A DNA stretch of 64,000 nt. Origin: Geobacter sp. AOG2. GTDB taxonomy: Bacteria > Desulfobacterota > Desulfuromonadia > Geobacterales > Pseudopelobacteraceae. The position numbers and the translations under genes were made by a program. Under the pieces are notes generated by a model. It was not told the origin of the DNA. It did not search any database and saw only the letters and a program-made list of their open reading frames with translations. This document shows, piece after piece, positions 9,743 through 18,756 of the stretch; positions within the stretch are counted from its first letter, which is position 1, and every line of letters starts with the position of its first letter. The stretch covers positions 3,736,093 through 3,800,092 of the forward strand of contig NZ_BLJA01000001.1 in NCBI RefSeq assembly GCF_019972295.1, written 5' to 3'.

Positions 9743-11205
9743 GAGCATCTCCCCGTCAACGGTAATTCGATTCTTATCCAGAGGCCGCCCAGCGATGAGG
9801 GATGGGCGTCGATGGTACCGGCGTGGGCCTCGACGATATTGCGGCAGATGGCCAGCCCGAGCCCCGCCCCCCCGGCCGCCCGGTTGCGGGATGCCTCCAC
9901 GCGATAGAGGCGCTCGAACAACCTGTCAAGCTCGCTATCCGGTACGCCGGGGGCCGAATCCTCGACGTCGATGGTAACGCGATCAGCGCGGCGGGCCAGG
10001 CGAACGGCGATCGTGCCGCCCGGATCGGTATATTTCAAGGAATTGTCGAAAAGATTGGCAAAAAGCTGGTGCATCCGTTCGGGATCGCCGAACACCACGG
10101 CCTTTCCATCCTGGGGTATGGCGGCTGTGGTGGCGATCCCCCGGGCGGCGAACTGGGGGCGGTAGCTGGCGAATACCGATGACAACAGGGTTTCCAGCTC
10201 CATTTCCACCTTGCGATAGGTCAGCGCGCCGACGTCGGAGAGGGAAAGCTGATACAGGTCGTTCACCAGGTGCTCCAGACGCATGACTTCCCCGTGGAGC
10301 GAATCGATGGCGTCCGGGGTTGCCGGCCGGATCCTGTCCTGAATGGCTTCGAGCTCGCCCCGCAGGATGGCCAGGGGGGTGCGCAACTCGTGGGAGATGT
10401 CGGCCACCCATTGCCGTCGCGTCTGTTCGTTCTTTTCCAGGGTCAGGGCCAGGGAGTTGAAGCCCCGGGCGAGATGGCCCAGTTCATCCGCCGATGTCAC
10501 CGGCACCCTGGTGGAGAATTCCCCGGCGGCAAGGCGGTCGGTGGCCGCGGCCAGGGCCTTGATCGGCCGGACGAGGCGCCGCGCCAGGGGGAGGGCGAGC
10601 CCCGCCGCCAGCAGCACGAGGGTTCCCGCCATCAGGGTGAGGACCGATTGTATGTCCTTGAGAAAGCGGCTCTGGATGTCATCGGGGAGCCGCCGGTGGG
10701 CCATCAGTCCCAGGTATCCCACGGTCTTCTTGTCGTGTTGGAGCTGCTTGAGCTGGACATCGGCCGGGATGACGGGTGGAGCGAATATCGGCTGTTTATT
10801 CCCGTCGAGCAGGAGGAACAGTTTGCCGATCTCCCGGGGGGGGTGCCCAAAGGGGAACGGACCCGGTTCCCGGTCTCCGGGCCGGCGGGCTTCCGGCGGC
10901 CCTCCCTCGGGGGGGGCGGGATGTCCTTGCGGGAACGTTTCCATTATGAGCCGGAACCATTGTTCCGGCTCGTTCTTCAGGTAATCCCAGCTCCCCCGGG
11001 CGGCATAGCCCGCCTCCAGCCGTACCGCCAGCCGCGCGAACTGGGTCTGCTCCACCTCGTGCATATAATGCCGGAAGCCCCGTTCGAGACCCCACTGCAT
11101 GATGAAGAACATGCTCACCACGGTCAGGATCGTGGCCGCCAGGATCACCAGGAACAACCGGTAGGTGATGCGTATCTTTATCAACTTCTGTTCCTTTCTT
11201 GCCAT
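9739..11205 (-). CDS. baeS: Envelope-stress sensor histidine kinase, BaeS-like
   Basis: 488 aa. TM1 about 15-38, a periplasmic sensor of ~145 residues with a Pro/Gly-rich insert (95-125), TM2 about 186-207, HAMP, then HisKA with H272 in ISHELRTPL and a HATPase domain. The ATP lid DSAPGVPD...EASRNRAAGGAGLGLAIC matches BaeS closely. The ATG at 11205 has no ribosome site; a TTG at 11184 has AAGGA 7 bases upstream and may be the real start, shortening the protein by 7 residues. It forms an operon with the baeR-like gene and is divergent from the exported proteins at 11.4-12.4 kb. Confidence 0.9.
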   Translation of the reverse strand: MARKEQKLIKIRITYRLFLVILAATILTVVSMFFIMQWGLERGFRHYMHEVEQTQFARLAVRLEAGYAARGSWDYLKNEPEQWFRLIMETFPQGHPAPPEGGPPEARRPGDREPGPFPFGHPPREIGKLFLLLDGNKQPIFAPPVIPADVQLKQLQHDKKTVGYLGLMAHRRLPDDIQSRFLKDIQSVLTLMAGTLVLLAAGLALPLARRLVRPIKALAAATDRLAAGEFSTRVPVTSADELGHLARGFNSLALTLEKNEQTRRQWVADISHELRTPLAILRGELEAIQDRIRPATPDAIDSLHGEVMRLEHLVNDLYQLSLSDVGALTYRKVEMELETLLSSVFASYRPQFAARGIATTAAIPQDGKAVVFGDPERMHQLFANLFDNSLKYTDPGGTIAVRLARRADRVTIDVEDSAPGVPDSELDRLFERLYRVEASRNRAAGGAGLGLAICRNIVEAHAGTIDAHPSSLGGLWIRIELPLTGRCS

Positions 11206-11439
11206 TACCCGTGCAGGCCGACCTGAAACAAGACTGCTACCATTAGTATCACAAACAGCGGACAGAGCACCACCATCAGGATTGTGTGCCGGTTCTTTTC
11301 ATATTTATTACATATTTTGGCCATACTGGCTTGTTAACGTGTCTTGTCGGAAACGGTGGGGAAAAAACGGCCGCCGCCTTTGCGGGCGAGCGCGGGAAAA
11401 GTGTTGCCGGAATAAGCGGAGTGGAGAAAGGAGCATGTG

Positions 11440-11712
11440 ATGGGGATACGCGATGTGAAGCGGTTGGTGATCTTCGGTGTGGCGAGTGCCCTGGCCCCGG
11501 TCCCGGTATGGGCCAGCCTGGGGACATCGGGGGGCGGTGAGCCAAGGAAGCCGCCCCAGGCGGCGTTCGATATCTGCAAGGACAAGAGTGAGGGGGCCGC
11601 GGTGGAGATCGTCACCCCTCGCGGCGATACGATCAAGGCGACCTGTAAAAAGTTCAAGGACGGAACCCTGGTGGCCGCCCCCGACGGTCCGCCGCCCGGG
11701 CCTCAGAAATAG
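11440..11712 (+). CDS. Small exported protein of unknown function
   Basis: 90 aa. ATG 11440 has GGAG 6 bases upstream. A signal peptide (VKRLVIFGVASALAPVPVWA) is followed by a short mature domain with two cysteines in the frame ICKDKSEGAAVEIVTPRGDTIKATC. This Cys-x-Gly/Glu-rich-RGDxhxGTC pattern recurs in small periplasmic proteins found beside Spy-like genes. No activity can be assigned. It is first in a likely operon with the Spy/CpxP-like gene and lies opposite baeS. Confidence 0.8.
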   Translation: MGIRDVKRLVIFGVASALAPVPVWASLGTSGGGEPRKPPQAAFDICKDKSEGAAVEIVTPRGDTIKATCKKFKDGTLVAAPDGPPPGPQK

Positions 11713-11781
11713 CGGGCCCGGCACGCGGTAAACGATGACAACCGCCAAGAATTGGCACTAATCTACGGGAGGAGAATCCTT

Positions 11782-12408
11782 ATGAAACGGCAGATTATCA
11801 TGTGTGCCCTGCTGGCAGCCACGGCGCTCGGGGTGAACGGCGTCTGGGCCGGGGGCGGAGACGATCACGGACAAAGAATGAGGGGGGAAGAGGGGGACGG
11901 GCCGATCGGCATGATGCCTCCTCCTCCGCCTCCCGAAGAGATAATTGCACATATGACGCGGCAGCTCAAGCTGACCGGCGATCAGCAGACGAAGATCAAG
12001 GCGGTCTTTGCGGCGGACCGGGAAAAAACAGCGACGCTCATGCAAAAACTGGGTGAATACCGCAAGCAATTGCACGATGCCGCCCGCGGCGCAACCTTCG
12101 ATGAGGCGGCAATCCGGGCTCTGGCCACCAAACAGGCCCAGGCCGAGGTCGAGCTGATCGTTGCCCGCGAGCGGGTACGGAGCCAGGTGAGCGCTCTGTT
12201 GACCCCGGAACAGCGGGTTGCCGCCGAGAAGTTTCCGCCGCCGTTTCGTCGCGGGCAGGGGCCTTGGTTCCGCGGGCCGGAGGCCGGATTCATGCCGCCG
12301 CCACCGCCGCCGCCGTGCGGTTGCGGGAGATGGCCGGGAGCGGGAGAGTACGGCGACGGTGACGAAATGCGCGGTCCCTGCCCCGGCTCCGATGAGGAGC
12401 GGGGATAG
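11782..12408 (+). CDS. Spy/CpxP-family periplasmic protein (LTXXQ)
   Basis: 208 aa from ATG 11782 with GGAGGAG upstream. A signal peptide (residues 1-~24) is followed by a helical domain carrying the two family motifs LTGDQQTK and LTPEQR, where LTxxQ-type motifs define the Spy/CpxP fold. Polyproline runs flank the domain (PPPPPP near residue 48 and again near 175). Spy and CpxP act as periplasmic chaperones or metal sensors and are BaeR/CpxR targets in E. coli. Adjacency to baeSR supports feedback on the kinase, as CpxP does for CpxA; that is inference. Confidence 0.87.
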   Translation: MKRQIIMCALLAATALGVNGVWAGGGDDHGQRMRGEEGDGPIGMMPPPPPPEEIIAHMTRQLKLTGDQQTKIKAVFAADREKTATLMQKLGEYRKQLHDAARGATFDEAAIRALATKQAQAEVELIVARERVRSQVSALLTPEQRVAAEKFPPPFRRGQGPWFRGPEAGFMPPPPPPPCGCGRWPGAGEYGDGDEMRGPCPGSDEERG

Positions 12409-12427
12409 GGCTGCGGCGGGGATGGCC

Positions 12428-12466
12428 GCCCCTCCCGCGGGCGGTCCGTCCGCCCGGGGGAGGGGC
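12428..12466 (+). terminator. Very stable GC-rich hairpin between the Spy-like and PDZ genes
   Basis: 17-bp arms (12428-12444 and 12450-12466) with one mismatch and a 5-base loop. No T-run follows. It lies 34 bases before the next start codon, so it may reduce read-through or stabilise the upstream mRNA. Confidence 0.6.
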
Positions 12467-12500
12467 GCAGGAGATACCTGTGGGTATCGGGGAGGCAACG

Positions 12501-12881
12501 ATGCAATTTGGCGATTATATTAAAGGTCCGCAGAGTAAAAAACCGACGAAGTGCGATGTTCTGGGTATGGCGGTCACTGAAATAGACCAGGTTTCCGCCC
12601 TGCGGAGCGGCATGGAAATGGCGGCCGGGCTCATCGTCACGGCGGTCAGGTGGGGGAGCGCGGCCGACCTGGCCGGGGTGGCGAGCGGCGATATCATTTC
12701 GGAGGTGGACGGAAGTCCCACCAGAAGCCTCAAGGACCTGAAAAAACTGCTGGCGGCGCACGATCCGCAAACACCGTTCAGGCTCCTGTTCCTGCGTATC
12801 GGCACCTGGCGTTACTTCACCATCCCTTTCGACGAGGATTGTTGTGCAGAAAAGACGCGACCCGCCCTGGCGGCCGGTTAG
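12501..12881 (+). CDS. PDZ-domain protein
   Basis: 126 aa from ATG 12501 with GGGGAGG 5 bases upstream. A PDZ-like fold spans about residues 20-105: LGMAVTEI, GLIVTAVRWGSAADLAGVASGDIISEVDG, then SLKDLKKLLAAH and RLLFLRIGTWRYFTI. No signal peptide or protease domain is seen, so it is probably a cytoplasmic adaptor that binds protein C-termini. It follows the Spy-like gene and may share its transcript, though a strong hairpin separates them. Confidence 0.75.
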   Translation: MQFGDYIKGPQSKKPTKCDVLGMAVTEIDQVSALRSGMEMAAGLIVTAVRWGSAADLAGVASGDIISEVDGSPTRSLKDLKKLLAAHDPQTPFRLLFLRIGTWRYFTIPFDEDCCAEKTRPALAAG

Positions 12882-13077
12882 CCGCGCGGGACCGTTTCAG
12901 GGGGGGCGGCGCCCTCTTCGGGGCGATGCCCGGTACCCTGTGAATCGCCCGCACACCGGCGGGCAACGACGGAGGAACACTCTTCGACTCGGCCAGATAA
13001 CGCTTCCCGGCCCCAAGGGGGCTCTCACCCCTCTTCTCAGACACGCGGCATCCATCCTGAAAAAAATACGAATCCCC

Positions 13078-13131
13078 TTGACAATTTAAAATAGCAGTTT
13101 TAAATGTATATTTAAAATATGTATTTTAAAT
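13078..13131 (+). promoter_or_regulatory. Promoter region with twin palindromic operators for the TetR regulator
   Basis: TTGACA at 13078-13083 is a consensus -35 box. Directly after it lie two copies of the same palindrome, ATTTAAAA-N6-TTTTAAAT, at 13084-13105 and 13110-13131, with centres 26 bp apart. The first covers the promoter spacer and the second covers the expected transcription start. The arrangement is typical of TetR-family autorepression and should control the tetR-macA-macB-tolC operon. Confidence 0.8.
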
Positions 13132-13148
13132 GTGTCCAGGGCAAAGCC

Positions 13149-13787
13149 ATGACAAAAAAGAATTCCATCAAAACGCGGGAAAGGCTGTTGGCCGCCGCAA
13201 GCGAGGTGTTTGTCGCAAAGGGGTACCGCGATGCCACTGTTGCGGATATCTGCAACCGGGCCGGGGCGAACATCTCGGCGGTGAATTACTACTTCGGCAG
13301 CAAGGAGGCGCTGTACCGGGAGGCTTGGCTGCATGCCTTTACCGAGGCCATAAAAGCGCATCCGCCGGACGGGGGGGTGAGTGCCGCCGCACCGGCCGCA
13401 GAGCGGCTTCGCGGGCAGGTCAGGGCGCTCCTGGCCCGAATTGCCGACGAGAAGTGCAAGGACTTCGCCATCTCCCGGATGGAGCTTGCCAACCCTACCG
13501 GCCTCTTGTCAGAGGTCATGAGGTCGGAACTCAATCCCCTGCGGGAGAAGACCGAGTCCCTGGTGCGCGAGCTGCTCGGGCCGCGGGCCTCCGATACCCA
13601 GGTGCATTTCTGCGAGATAAGCATCGTCAGCATGTGCATCAATCCCATGGTGATGAAAAGGGTCAAGCAGGGGGACGGGAGCAAAAGGCACGGCGGCCAT
13701 GCTCCCATCGAAGATCTTGAGGCGTTTGCAGATCATGTGATGACATTTTCCCTGGCCGGAATAGCAGCCGTTCGCGGCCAGGCATAG
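13149..13787 (+). CDS. TetR-family repressor (CecR-like) of the efflux operon
   Basis: 212 aa from ATG 13149. An upstream in-frame ATG at 13119 lies inside the second operator and is therefore unlikely. The N-terminal HTH covers about residues 8-55 (TRERLLAAASEVFVAKGYRDATVADICNRAG, AVNYYFGSKEALY). The C-terminal ligand domain, with DFAISRMELANPTG and FCEISIVSMCINP, resembles the DUF1956 domain of CecR (YbiH), which in E. coli controls a membrane-fusion/ABC export operon. The same gene order is found here. The ligand is not known. Confidence 0.9.
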   Translation: MTKKNSIKTRERLLAAASEVFVAKGYRDATVADICNRAGANISAVNYYFGSKEALYREAWLHAFTEAIKAHPPDGGVSAAAPAAERLRGQVRALLARIADEKCKDFAISRMELANPTGLLSEVMRSELNPLREKTESLVRELLGPRASDTQVHFCEISIVSMCINPMVMKRVKQGDGSKRHGGHAPIEDLEAFADHVMTFSLAGIAAVRGQA

Positions 13788-13802
13788 AAACGGATCGGTC
13801 CA

Positions 13803-15011
13803 ATGATAAAACTATCGCGTAAGCAAAAAATCGTCTCGCTGGGTGCCGTCCTCGTCCTCCTGGGTGCGGGGTGGCTGGTCAAGCACTTCTTCTTCACCAA
13901 GGAGAAGGTCACGTATGTCACCGCCAGCGCCGCCAGGATGGATATCGAGGAGAGCGTCCTGGCCAGCGGCATCCTGAAGGCCTTCAAGACGGTCGCGGTC
14001 GGCGCCCAGGTGTCCGGACAGTTGAAGACGCTGCACGTGGCCCTGGGGGACAAGGTGAAAAAGGGGCAACTGCTGGCCGAGATCGACTCGGTGACCCAGT
14101 TGAACTCCCTCAAGGATGCGGAGGCCCAGGTGGAGAACCTGCGCGCCCAGAAACTCTCCAAGCAGGCGCTCCTGAAGGAGTATGCCCTGGCCTGGCAGCG
14201 CCAGCGCCAGATGGCGGCCAAGGACGCCGCCTCCCAGGCGGACCTGGAAAGCGCCCAGGCTGCACTCGACAGTACCCGCCACGATATCGCCTCCCTGGAT
14301 GCCCAGATAAAGAAGGCGGTTATTGCCGTGGATACGGCCAAGGCCAACCTGGGGTACACCCAGATCAGCGCGCCCATCGACGGGGTCGTCATCTCCATCG
14401 ATACGGAGGAGGGCCAGACCGTGGTGTCCACCCAAACCGCCACCACCATCATCACCCTGGCCACCCTGGATACCATCACCGTGAAGGCGAAGATCTCGGA
14501 GGCCGACGTTATGCGGGTCAAACCGGGGCTGACGACCTACTTCACCCTGCTGGGGGATGCGGATACCCGCTACTACAGTAAATTGCGGGCCATAGAGCCG
14601 GGCCCGGTCTCCAGCAGCACCAGCACCAGCAGCACCAGTAGCAGCACCAGCACCAGTTCGTCGGCGGTCTACTACTACGGTCTGTTCGAGGTCCCCAACC
14701 CGGACAACAAGCTGCGGGTCTCCATGACCGCCCAGGTGTCCATCGTGCTGAACGAGGCGAAACATGCCCTGGCCATCCCCACGTCGGCCCTGGGCGACAA
14801 GCTGAAGGACGGCCGCTATACGGTGCGGGTCCTGCGCAACGACAAGCCCGAGACCCGCACCGTCCGCGCGGGCATCGGCAACGGTGTCTACGTGCAGGTG
14901 CTGGAGGGCTTGCAGGAGGGCGACAAGGTCGTGGTGGGGGACAGCACCTCCGTGCCGGCGGCCGCGACGACCGCCCAGCACCCCGGCGGACCGCCGGGCG
15001 GGAGGCGCTGA
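13803..15011 (+). CDS. macA: MacA-type membrane fusion protein
   Basis: 402 aa periplasmic adaptor of a tripartite efflux pump. One N-terminal membrane anchor (residues 10-30), a lipoyl/barrel domain (VGAQVSGQLKTLHVALGDKVKKGQLLAEID), a long coiled-coil hairpin (about 100-180), then beta-barrel and membrane-proximal domains. FEVPNPDNKLRVSMTAQV matches the MacA signature. Unusual: an 18-residue Ser/Thr run (about 270-287) inserted just before the YYYGLFEVPNP strand, encoded by near-repeats of AGCACC at 14608-14665. It connects MacB to the outer-membrane channel encoded two genes downstream. Confidence 0.92.
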   Translation: MIKLSRKQKIVSLGAVLVLLGAGWLVKHFFFTKEKVTYVTASAARMDIEESVLASGILKAFKTVAVGAQVSGQLKTLHVALGDKVKKGQLLAEIDSVTQLNSLKDAEAQVENLRAQKLSKQALLKEYALAWQRQRQMAAKDAASQADLESAQAALDSTRHDIASLDAQIKKAVIAVDTAKANLGYTQISAPIDGVVISIDTEEGQTVVSTQTATTIITLATLDTITVKAKISEADVMRVKPGLTTYFTLLGDADTRYYSKLRAIEPGPVSSSTSTSSTSSSTSTSSSAVYYYGLFEVPNPDNKLRVSMTAQVSIVLNEAKHALAIPTSALGDKLKDGRYTVRVLRNDKPETRTVRAGIGNGVYVQVLEGLQEGDKVVVGDSTSVPAAATTAQHPGGPPGGRR

Positions 15012-15013
15012 CC

Positions 15014-16972
15014 ATGGGCACGCCATTACTCGAACTCTCCCAACTGGGGCGCAGGTTCGTCACCGGGGGGGTGGAGATCCCGGTGCTGAAGGGGATCAAC
15101 CTGACCATCCATGCGGGCGAGATGGTGGCCATCGTCGGCGCTTCCGGCTCGGGAAAATCCACCCTGATGAATATCCTGGGGTGCCTGGACCGTCCCAGCG
15201 AGGGGAGCTACAAGGTCAACGGCCAGGAAACCGGAGCCCTGTCCAGCGACGAATTGGCCAGGCTGCGCCGGGAATACTTCGGCTTCATCTTCCAGCGCTA
15301 CCACCTGATGCCGCACCTGAGCGCGACCCAGAACACCGAGATCCCGGCGGTCTATTCCGGGGTGAAAAAGGCCCAGCGCCGGGCCAGGGCACAGGAACTG
15401 CTGGCCCGCCTCGGTCTTGAAGACCGCCAGGACCACCGCCCCAACCAGCTTTCGGGCGGCCAGCAGCAGCGGGTGAGTATCGCCCGCGCGCTCATGAACG
15501 GGGGCGACGTCATCCTGGCCGACGAGCCGACCGGCGCCCTGGACAGCAAGAGCGGCCAGGAGATGATGAACATCCTGCAGGAACTGCACGGCCGGGGGCA
15601 CACCATCATCCTGGTCACCCACGACATGCAGGTGGCGGGTAACGCAGAGCGCATCATCGAGATCAGCGACGGCGAGATCATCCGGGACCAGCCCAACCCC
15701 AACGCCGTGGCCAAGGACAAGGCCGTATTGCCGGAAAAACCCCTTGGGGAGGGGGAGGGCAACCCGCTCCAGGCCCATTGGGGGCGGTTCGCCGAGGCGT
15801 TCAAGATGGCCCTCATCGCCATGGCCTCCCACCGGATGCGGACGCTCCTCACCATGCTGGGCATCATCATCGGCATCACCTCGGTGGTCTCGGTGGTGGC
15901 GCTGGGGCAGGGGGCGCGCCAGAAGGTGATCAACGACATCAGTTCCATGGGCACCAACGTCATCGATGTCTATCCCGGTAAAGACTGGGGGGACGAGGAC
16001 GCGGGCAGCATCTACACCCTGGTCCCGTCCGACATGGAGGCGTTGAAGTCCCAGGTCTACGTGGACAGCGCCACGCCCGGCACCAGCGACAACGAATTGG
16101 TGCGCTACCGCAACATCAAGGCCAATGCCTCCATCAAGGGTGTGGGTGAACAGTATTTCCGCGTGCGCGGTTACGAGATTGAAAAAGGGGCGGCGTTCGA
16201 CGCCGATGATGTCAAGCGGCAGGCCCAGGTGGTGGTGATCGACCAGAACACCAGCAAGAAGTTCTTCGCCAAGGAGGACCCCATCGGCAAGATCCTCTTC
16301 ATCGGCACGCTCCCCTGCCAGGTCATCGGCGTGACCAAGGAGAAGGACAGCCCCTTCGGCAGCAACCAGAACCTGGAACTCTGGATGCCCTACAGTGCCG
16401 CCATGAGCCGGCTTCTGGGGCAGACCTATTTCAGCTCCATCACGGTCCGGGTGCGGGAGGGGGTCTCCAACCAGATCGCCGAACAGAGCATCATCAAGCT
16501 GCTCAAACAGCGCCACGGCGTCAAGGACTTCTATACCAACAGCAGCGACAGCATCCTGAAGACCGTGAAGAAGACCACCGCCACCCTCACCCTGATGATC
16601 TCGGCCATTGCCGTCATCTCGCTCGTGGTGGGGGGGATCGGGGTGATGAACATCATGCTGGTCTCGGTCACGGAGCGTACCCACGAAATCGGCATCCGCA
16701 TGGCGGTGGGGGCGCGCCAGGACGACATCCTGCAGCAATTTTTGATCGAATCGGTGCTGGTCTGCCTGCTCGGCGGTTCCATCGGCATCGTGTTCTCCTA
16801 CGGCGTGGGAGTGGTCTTCGCCATGTTCGTCAAAAGCTTTGCCATGAAGTTTTCCATACTATCCATCGTTTCGGCTTTTTTCTGCTCATCCCTGATCGGG
16901 ATCGTCTTCGGGTTCCTGCCGGCGCGCAACGCCGCCCGGCTCGATCCCATCGAAGCGCTGGCACGGGAGTAA
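15014..16972 (+). CDS. macB: MacB-type ABC exporter
   Basis: 652 aa, close to the 648 aa of E. coli MacB. The N-terminal ATPase domain has Walker A GASGSGKST, the signature LSGGQQQR and Walker B ILADEPTGALD. It is fused to a membrane part with TM1 (about 275-300), a large periplasmic domain (about 305-520) and three C-terminal helices (FtsX-like, e.g. ISLVVGGIGVMNIMLVSV). MacB uses ATP to drive a mechanotransmission cycle that pushes periplasmic substrates (macrolides, enterotoxin, protoporphyrin in other species) through TolC. Two bases separate it from macA. Confidence 0.95.
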   Translation: MGTPLLELSQLGRRFVTGGVEIPVLKGINLTIHAGEMVAIVGASGSGKSTLMNILGCLDRPSEGSYKVNGQETGALSSDELARLRREYFGFIFQRYHLMPHLSATQNTEIPAVYSGVKKAQRRARAQELLARLGLEDRQDHRPNQLSGGQQQRVSIARALMNGGDVILADEPTGALDSKSGQEMMNILQELHGRGHTIILVTHDMQVAGNAERIIEISDGEIIRDQPNPNAVAKDKAVLPEKPLGEGEGNPLQAHWGRFAEAFKMALIAMASHRMRTLLTMLGIIIGITSVVSVVALGQGARQKVINDISSMGTNVIDVYPGKDWGDEDAGSIYTLVPSDMEALKSQVYVDSATPGTSDNELVRYRNIKANASIKGVGEQYFRVRGYEIEKGAAFDADDVKRQAQVVVIDQNTSKKFFAKEDPIGKILFIGTLPCQVIGVTKEKDSPFGSNQNLELWMPYSAAMSRLLGQTYFSSITVRVREGVSNQIAEQSIIKLLKQRHGVKDFYTNSSDSILKTVKKTTATLTLMISAIAVISLVVGGIGVMNIMLVSVTERTHEIGIRMAVGARQDDILQQFLIESVLVCLLGGSIGIVFSYGVGVVFAMFVKSFAMKFSILSIVSAFFCSSLIGIVFGFLPARNAARLDPIEALARE

Positions 16973-16979
16973 GATCATT

Positions 16980-18386
16980 ATGACCAGATACCGCAAGAAT
17001 CCACGGCGGGCGCTCTGCCTGCTCCTCGCCGCCGCCCTTTCGACCGGCGGGTGCAGCCTTTTGCCCCGCAGCGACTATACCGCGCCGCGGGTCGACCTGC
17101 CGCAGCAGTGGCAGGGGAAGACCACCACCGGCACGGCGGTGGCGAGCCGGGAAAAATGGTGGGAAGGGTTTGGCGACCCGCTCCTGAACGAGCTGATCGA
17201 GCGGGCGCTTAAAACCAACAACGATCTGGCCGCCGCCGCCATCAAGGTCCGCCGCGCCCAGCTCTCCTCCCGGTTGACCGACACCAACCTGACCCCCACC
17301 GTGAGCGTCGAGGGGAGCAGCAACATCAGCCGCGACCTGAAGCGCCATGCCGATACCCAGACCCACAGCGTCACCGGCTCGCTGAGCTACGAGGTGGACC
17401 TGTGGGGCAGGCTTGCCGCCGCGCGGGACTCCAGCCGCTGGGAGGCGCAGGCCACGGAGGTGGACCGGCAGAGCACGGCCCTGTCGCTCATCGGCACCAC
17501 GGCGGCGGATTACTGGCAGGTCGCCTACCTGAACCAGCTCATCGCCACCAGCGAGGCGAGCATCGCCTATGCGGAAAAGACCCTGGAACTGGTGGAGGTG
17601 AAGTACCGGGCCGGGGCGGTTTCCGGCATAGACCTGGTCCAGGCCCGGCAGACCGTGGCCACCCAGAAGGCCGATCTGGCCTCGCTCGTGCGCCAGCGGG
17701 CCGAGGCGCGCAACGCCCTGGCGATCCTCTTCGACCAGGCGCCGGAGAAGAGCGTGCCGGAACGTACGGCCTTGCCGGACGGCCCGCTCCCCGAGGTGGC
17801 GGCCGGCCTGCCGGCCAGCCTGCTGGGGCAACGGCCCGATGTGCACGCCGCCGAACTGCGCCTGCGGGAATACCTGGCCAACGTGGATGCTACCCGGGCA
17901 AACTACTACCCCACGTTCACCCTGACCGGCAGCCTGGGCAGCAGCAGCACCAGCCTGGCGAACGTGCTGCAAAACCCGGTCGCCGCCCTGGGCGCCGGTT
18001 TGACCCTGCCGTTTTTACAGTGGAACACCATGCGCTTGAACGTGAAGATCTCGGAGGCGGACTACGAGGTGGCGGTGGTGAATTTCCGGCAGACCCTGTA
18101 CGCCGCCCTGAGCGATGTGGAGAACGCCCTGACGGGCCGCACCCAGTACGAGGCGGAAGGGAAGCAACTGGAGGACGCGCTGGCCCTGGCGAAGCGGTCC
18201 GAACAGTTGGCCGAGGTTCGCTACCGGGCCGGGTATACCGCGGTGCAGCTCTGGCTGGATGCCCAGGAGAGCCGGCGCAGCGCCGAGAAGACCCTGGCCG
18301 CGAACCGCCTGAACCGGCTCAAGAACCTGATGACGCTCTATCAGGCCCTGGGCGGGGAGATGGGCAAGGTTGTGCAGGGGGAATAG
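16980..18386 (+). CDS. TolC-like outer-membrane efflux lipoprotein (NodT/OprM family)
   Basis: 468 aa. A lipoprotein signal ends at the Cys in LSTGGC (about residue 25). Two OEP repeats follow, with WWEGFGDPLLNELIERALKTNNDL at the start of the first and the conserved GASLPASLLGQRPDVHAAELRL-type segment (here LPASLLGQRPDV) between them. It forms the outer-membrane channel and periplasmic alpha-barrel tunnel for the MacAB pump. Its start is 7 bases after macB. The C-terminal YRAGYTAVQLWLDAQ is family-typical. Confidence 0.93.
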   Translation: MTRYRKNPRRALCLLLAAALSTGGCSLLPRSDYTAPRVDLPQQWQGKTTTGTAVASREKWWEGFGDPLLNELIERALKTNNDLAAAAIKVRRAQLSSRLTDTNLTPTVSVEGSSNISRDLKRHADTQTHSVTGSLSYEVDLWGRLAAARDSSRWEAQATEVDRQSTALSLIGTTAADYWQVAYLNQLIATSEASIAYAEKTLELVEVKYRAGAVSGIDLVQARQTVATQKADLASLVRQRAEARNALAILFDQAPEKSVPERTALPDGPLPEVAAGLPASLLGQRPDVHAAELRLREYLANVDATRANYYPTFTLTGSLGSSSTSLANVLQNPVAALGAGLTLPFLQWNTMRLNVKISEADYEVAVVNFRQTLYAALSDVENALTGRTQYEAEGKQLEDALALAKRSEQLAEVRYRAGYTAVQLWLDAQESRRSAEKTLAANRLNRLKNLMTLYQALGGEMGKVVQGE

Positions 18387-18432
18387 GTCGGGAAATGCCG
18401 GTCCGGGAAGGCAGAAAAATACATCAACATCC

Positions 18433-18475
18433 GCCACAGAGACACGGAGACACAGAGGAACACAGAGGAAAGCAC
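18433..18475. repeat. Single end of dispersed repeat family A
   Basis: Shares GCCACAGAGACACGGAG with the paired elements at 29583-29714 and 32502-32632, but I cannot find the matching inverted end within 200 bp. It lies just downstream of the TolC-like gene. Confidence 0.7.
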
Positions 18476-18717
18476 AACAGTAATGTGCGAAGGCGGTTGT
18501 GTAGGATGTTGTGTGAATAAGAATACCAACTGATTAAACGACCGATAATTGGATTGCTTCCCTTGAACGCTCCGATTTTATTGAAAAACCATTTTGTTTG
18601 TATCTGATTCACTTGCAGGTGCTTCTATTTGTTTCGTATTTATTTATCGCGAATATATCACATAGGTAACAGTTTCAGGCATGACCCTCGCGGCGCCTAT
18701 GCGGCCCAAAAATACCT

Positions 18718-18756
18718 CTTGATGTTTTCTTGATGTCCTCCATCCCCATCTTGACA
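18718..18756 (+). promoter_or_regulatory. Direct repeats and -35 box in front of the potassium-type operon
   Basis: CTTGATGT occurs at 18718-18725 and again at 18729-18736, exactly 11 bp apart, and CTTGACA at 18750-18756 is a third, partial copy 21 bp further on. OmpR-family regulators such as KdpE bind direct repeats spaced by one helical turn. The third copy includes TTGACA (18751-18756) as a -35 box; the -10 box is poor, as expected for an activated promoter. Confidence 0.5.

Noticed and set aside
13812-15026. 404-aa minus-strand open frame opposite macA
   Set aside because: Gly/His/Val/Asp-rich composition typical of a GC-rich shadow frame; macA on the plus strand has clear domains and conserved motifs.
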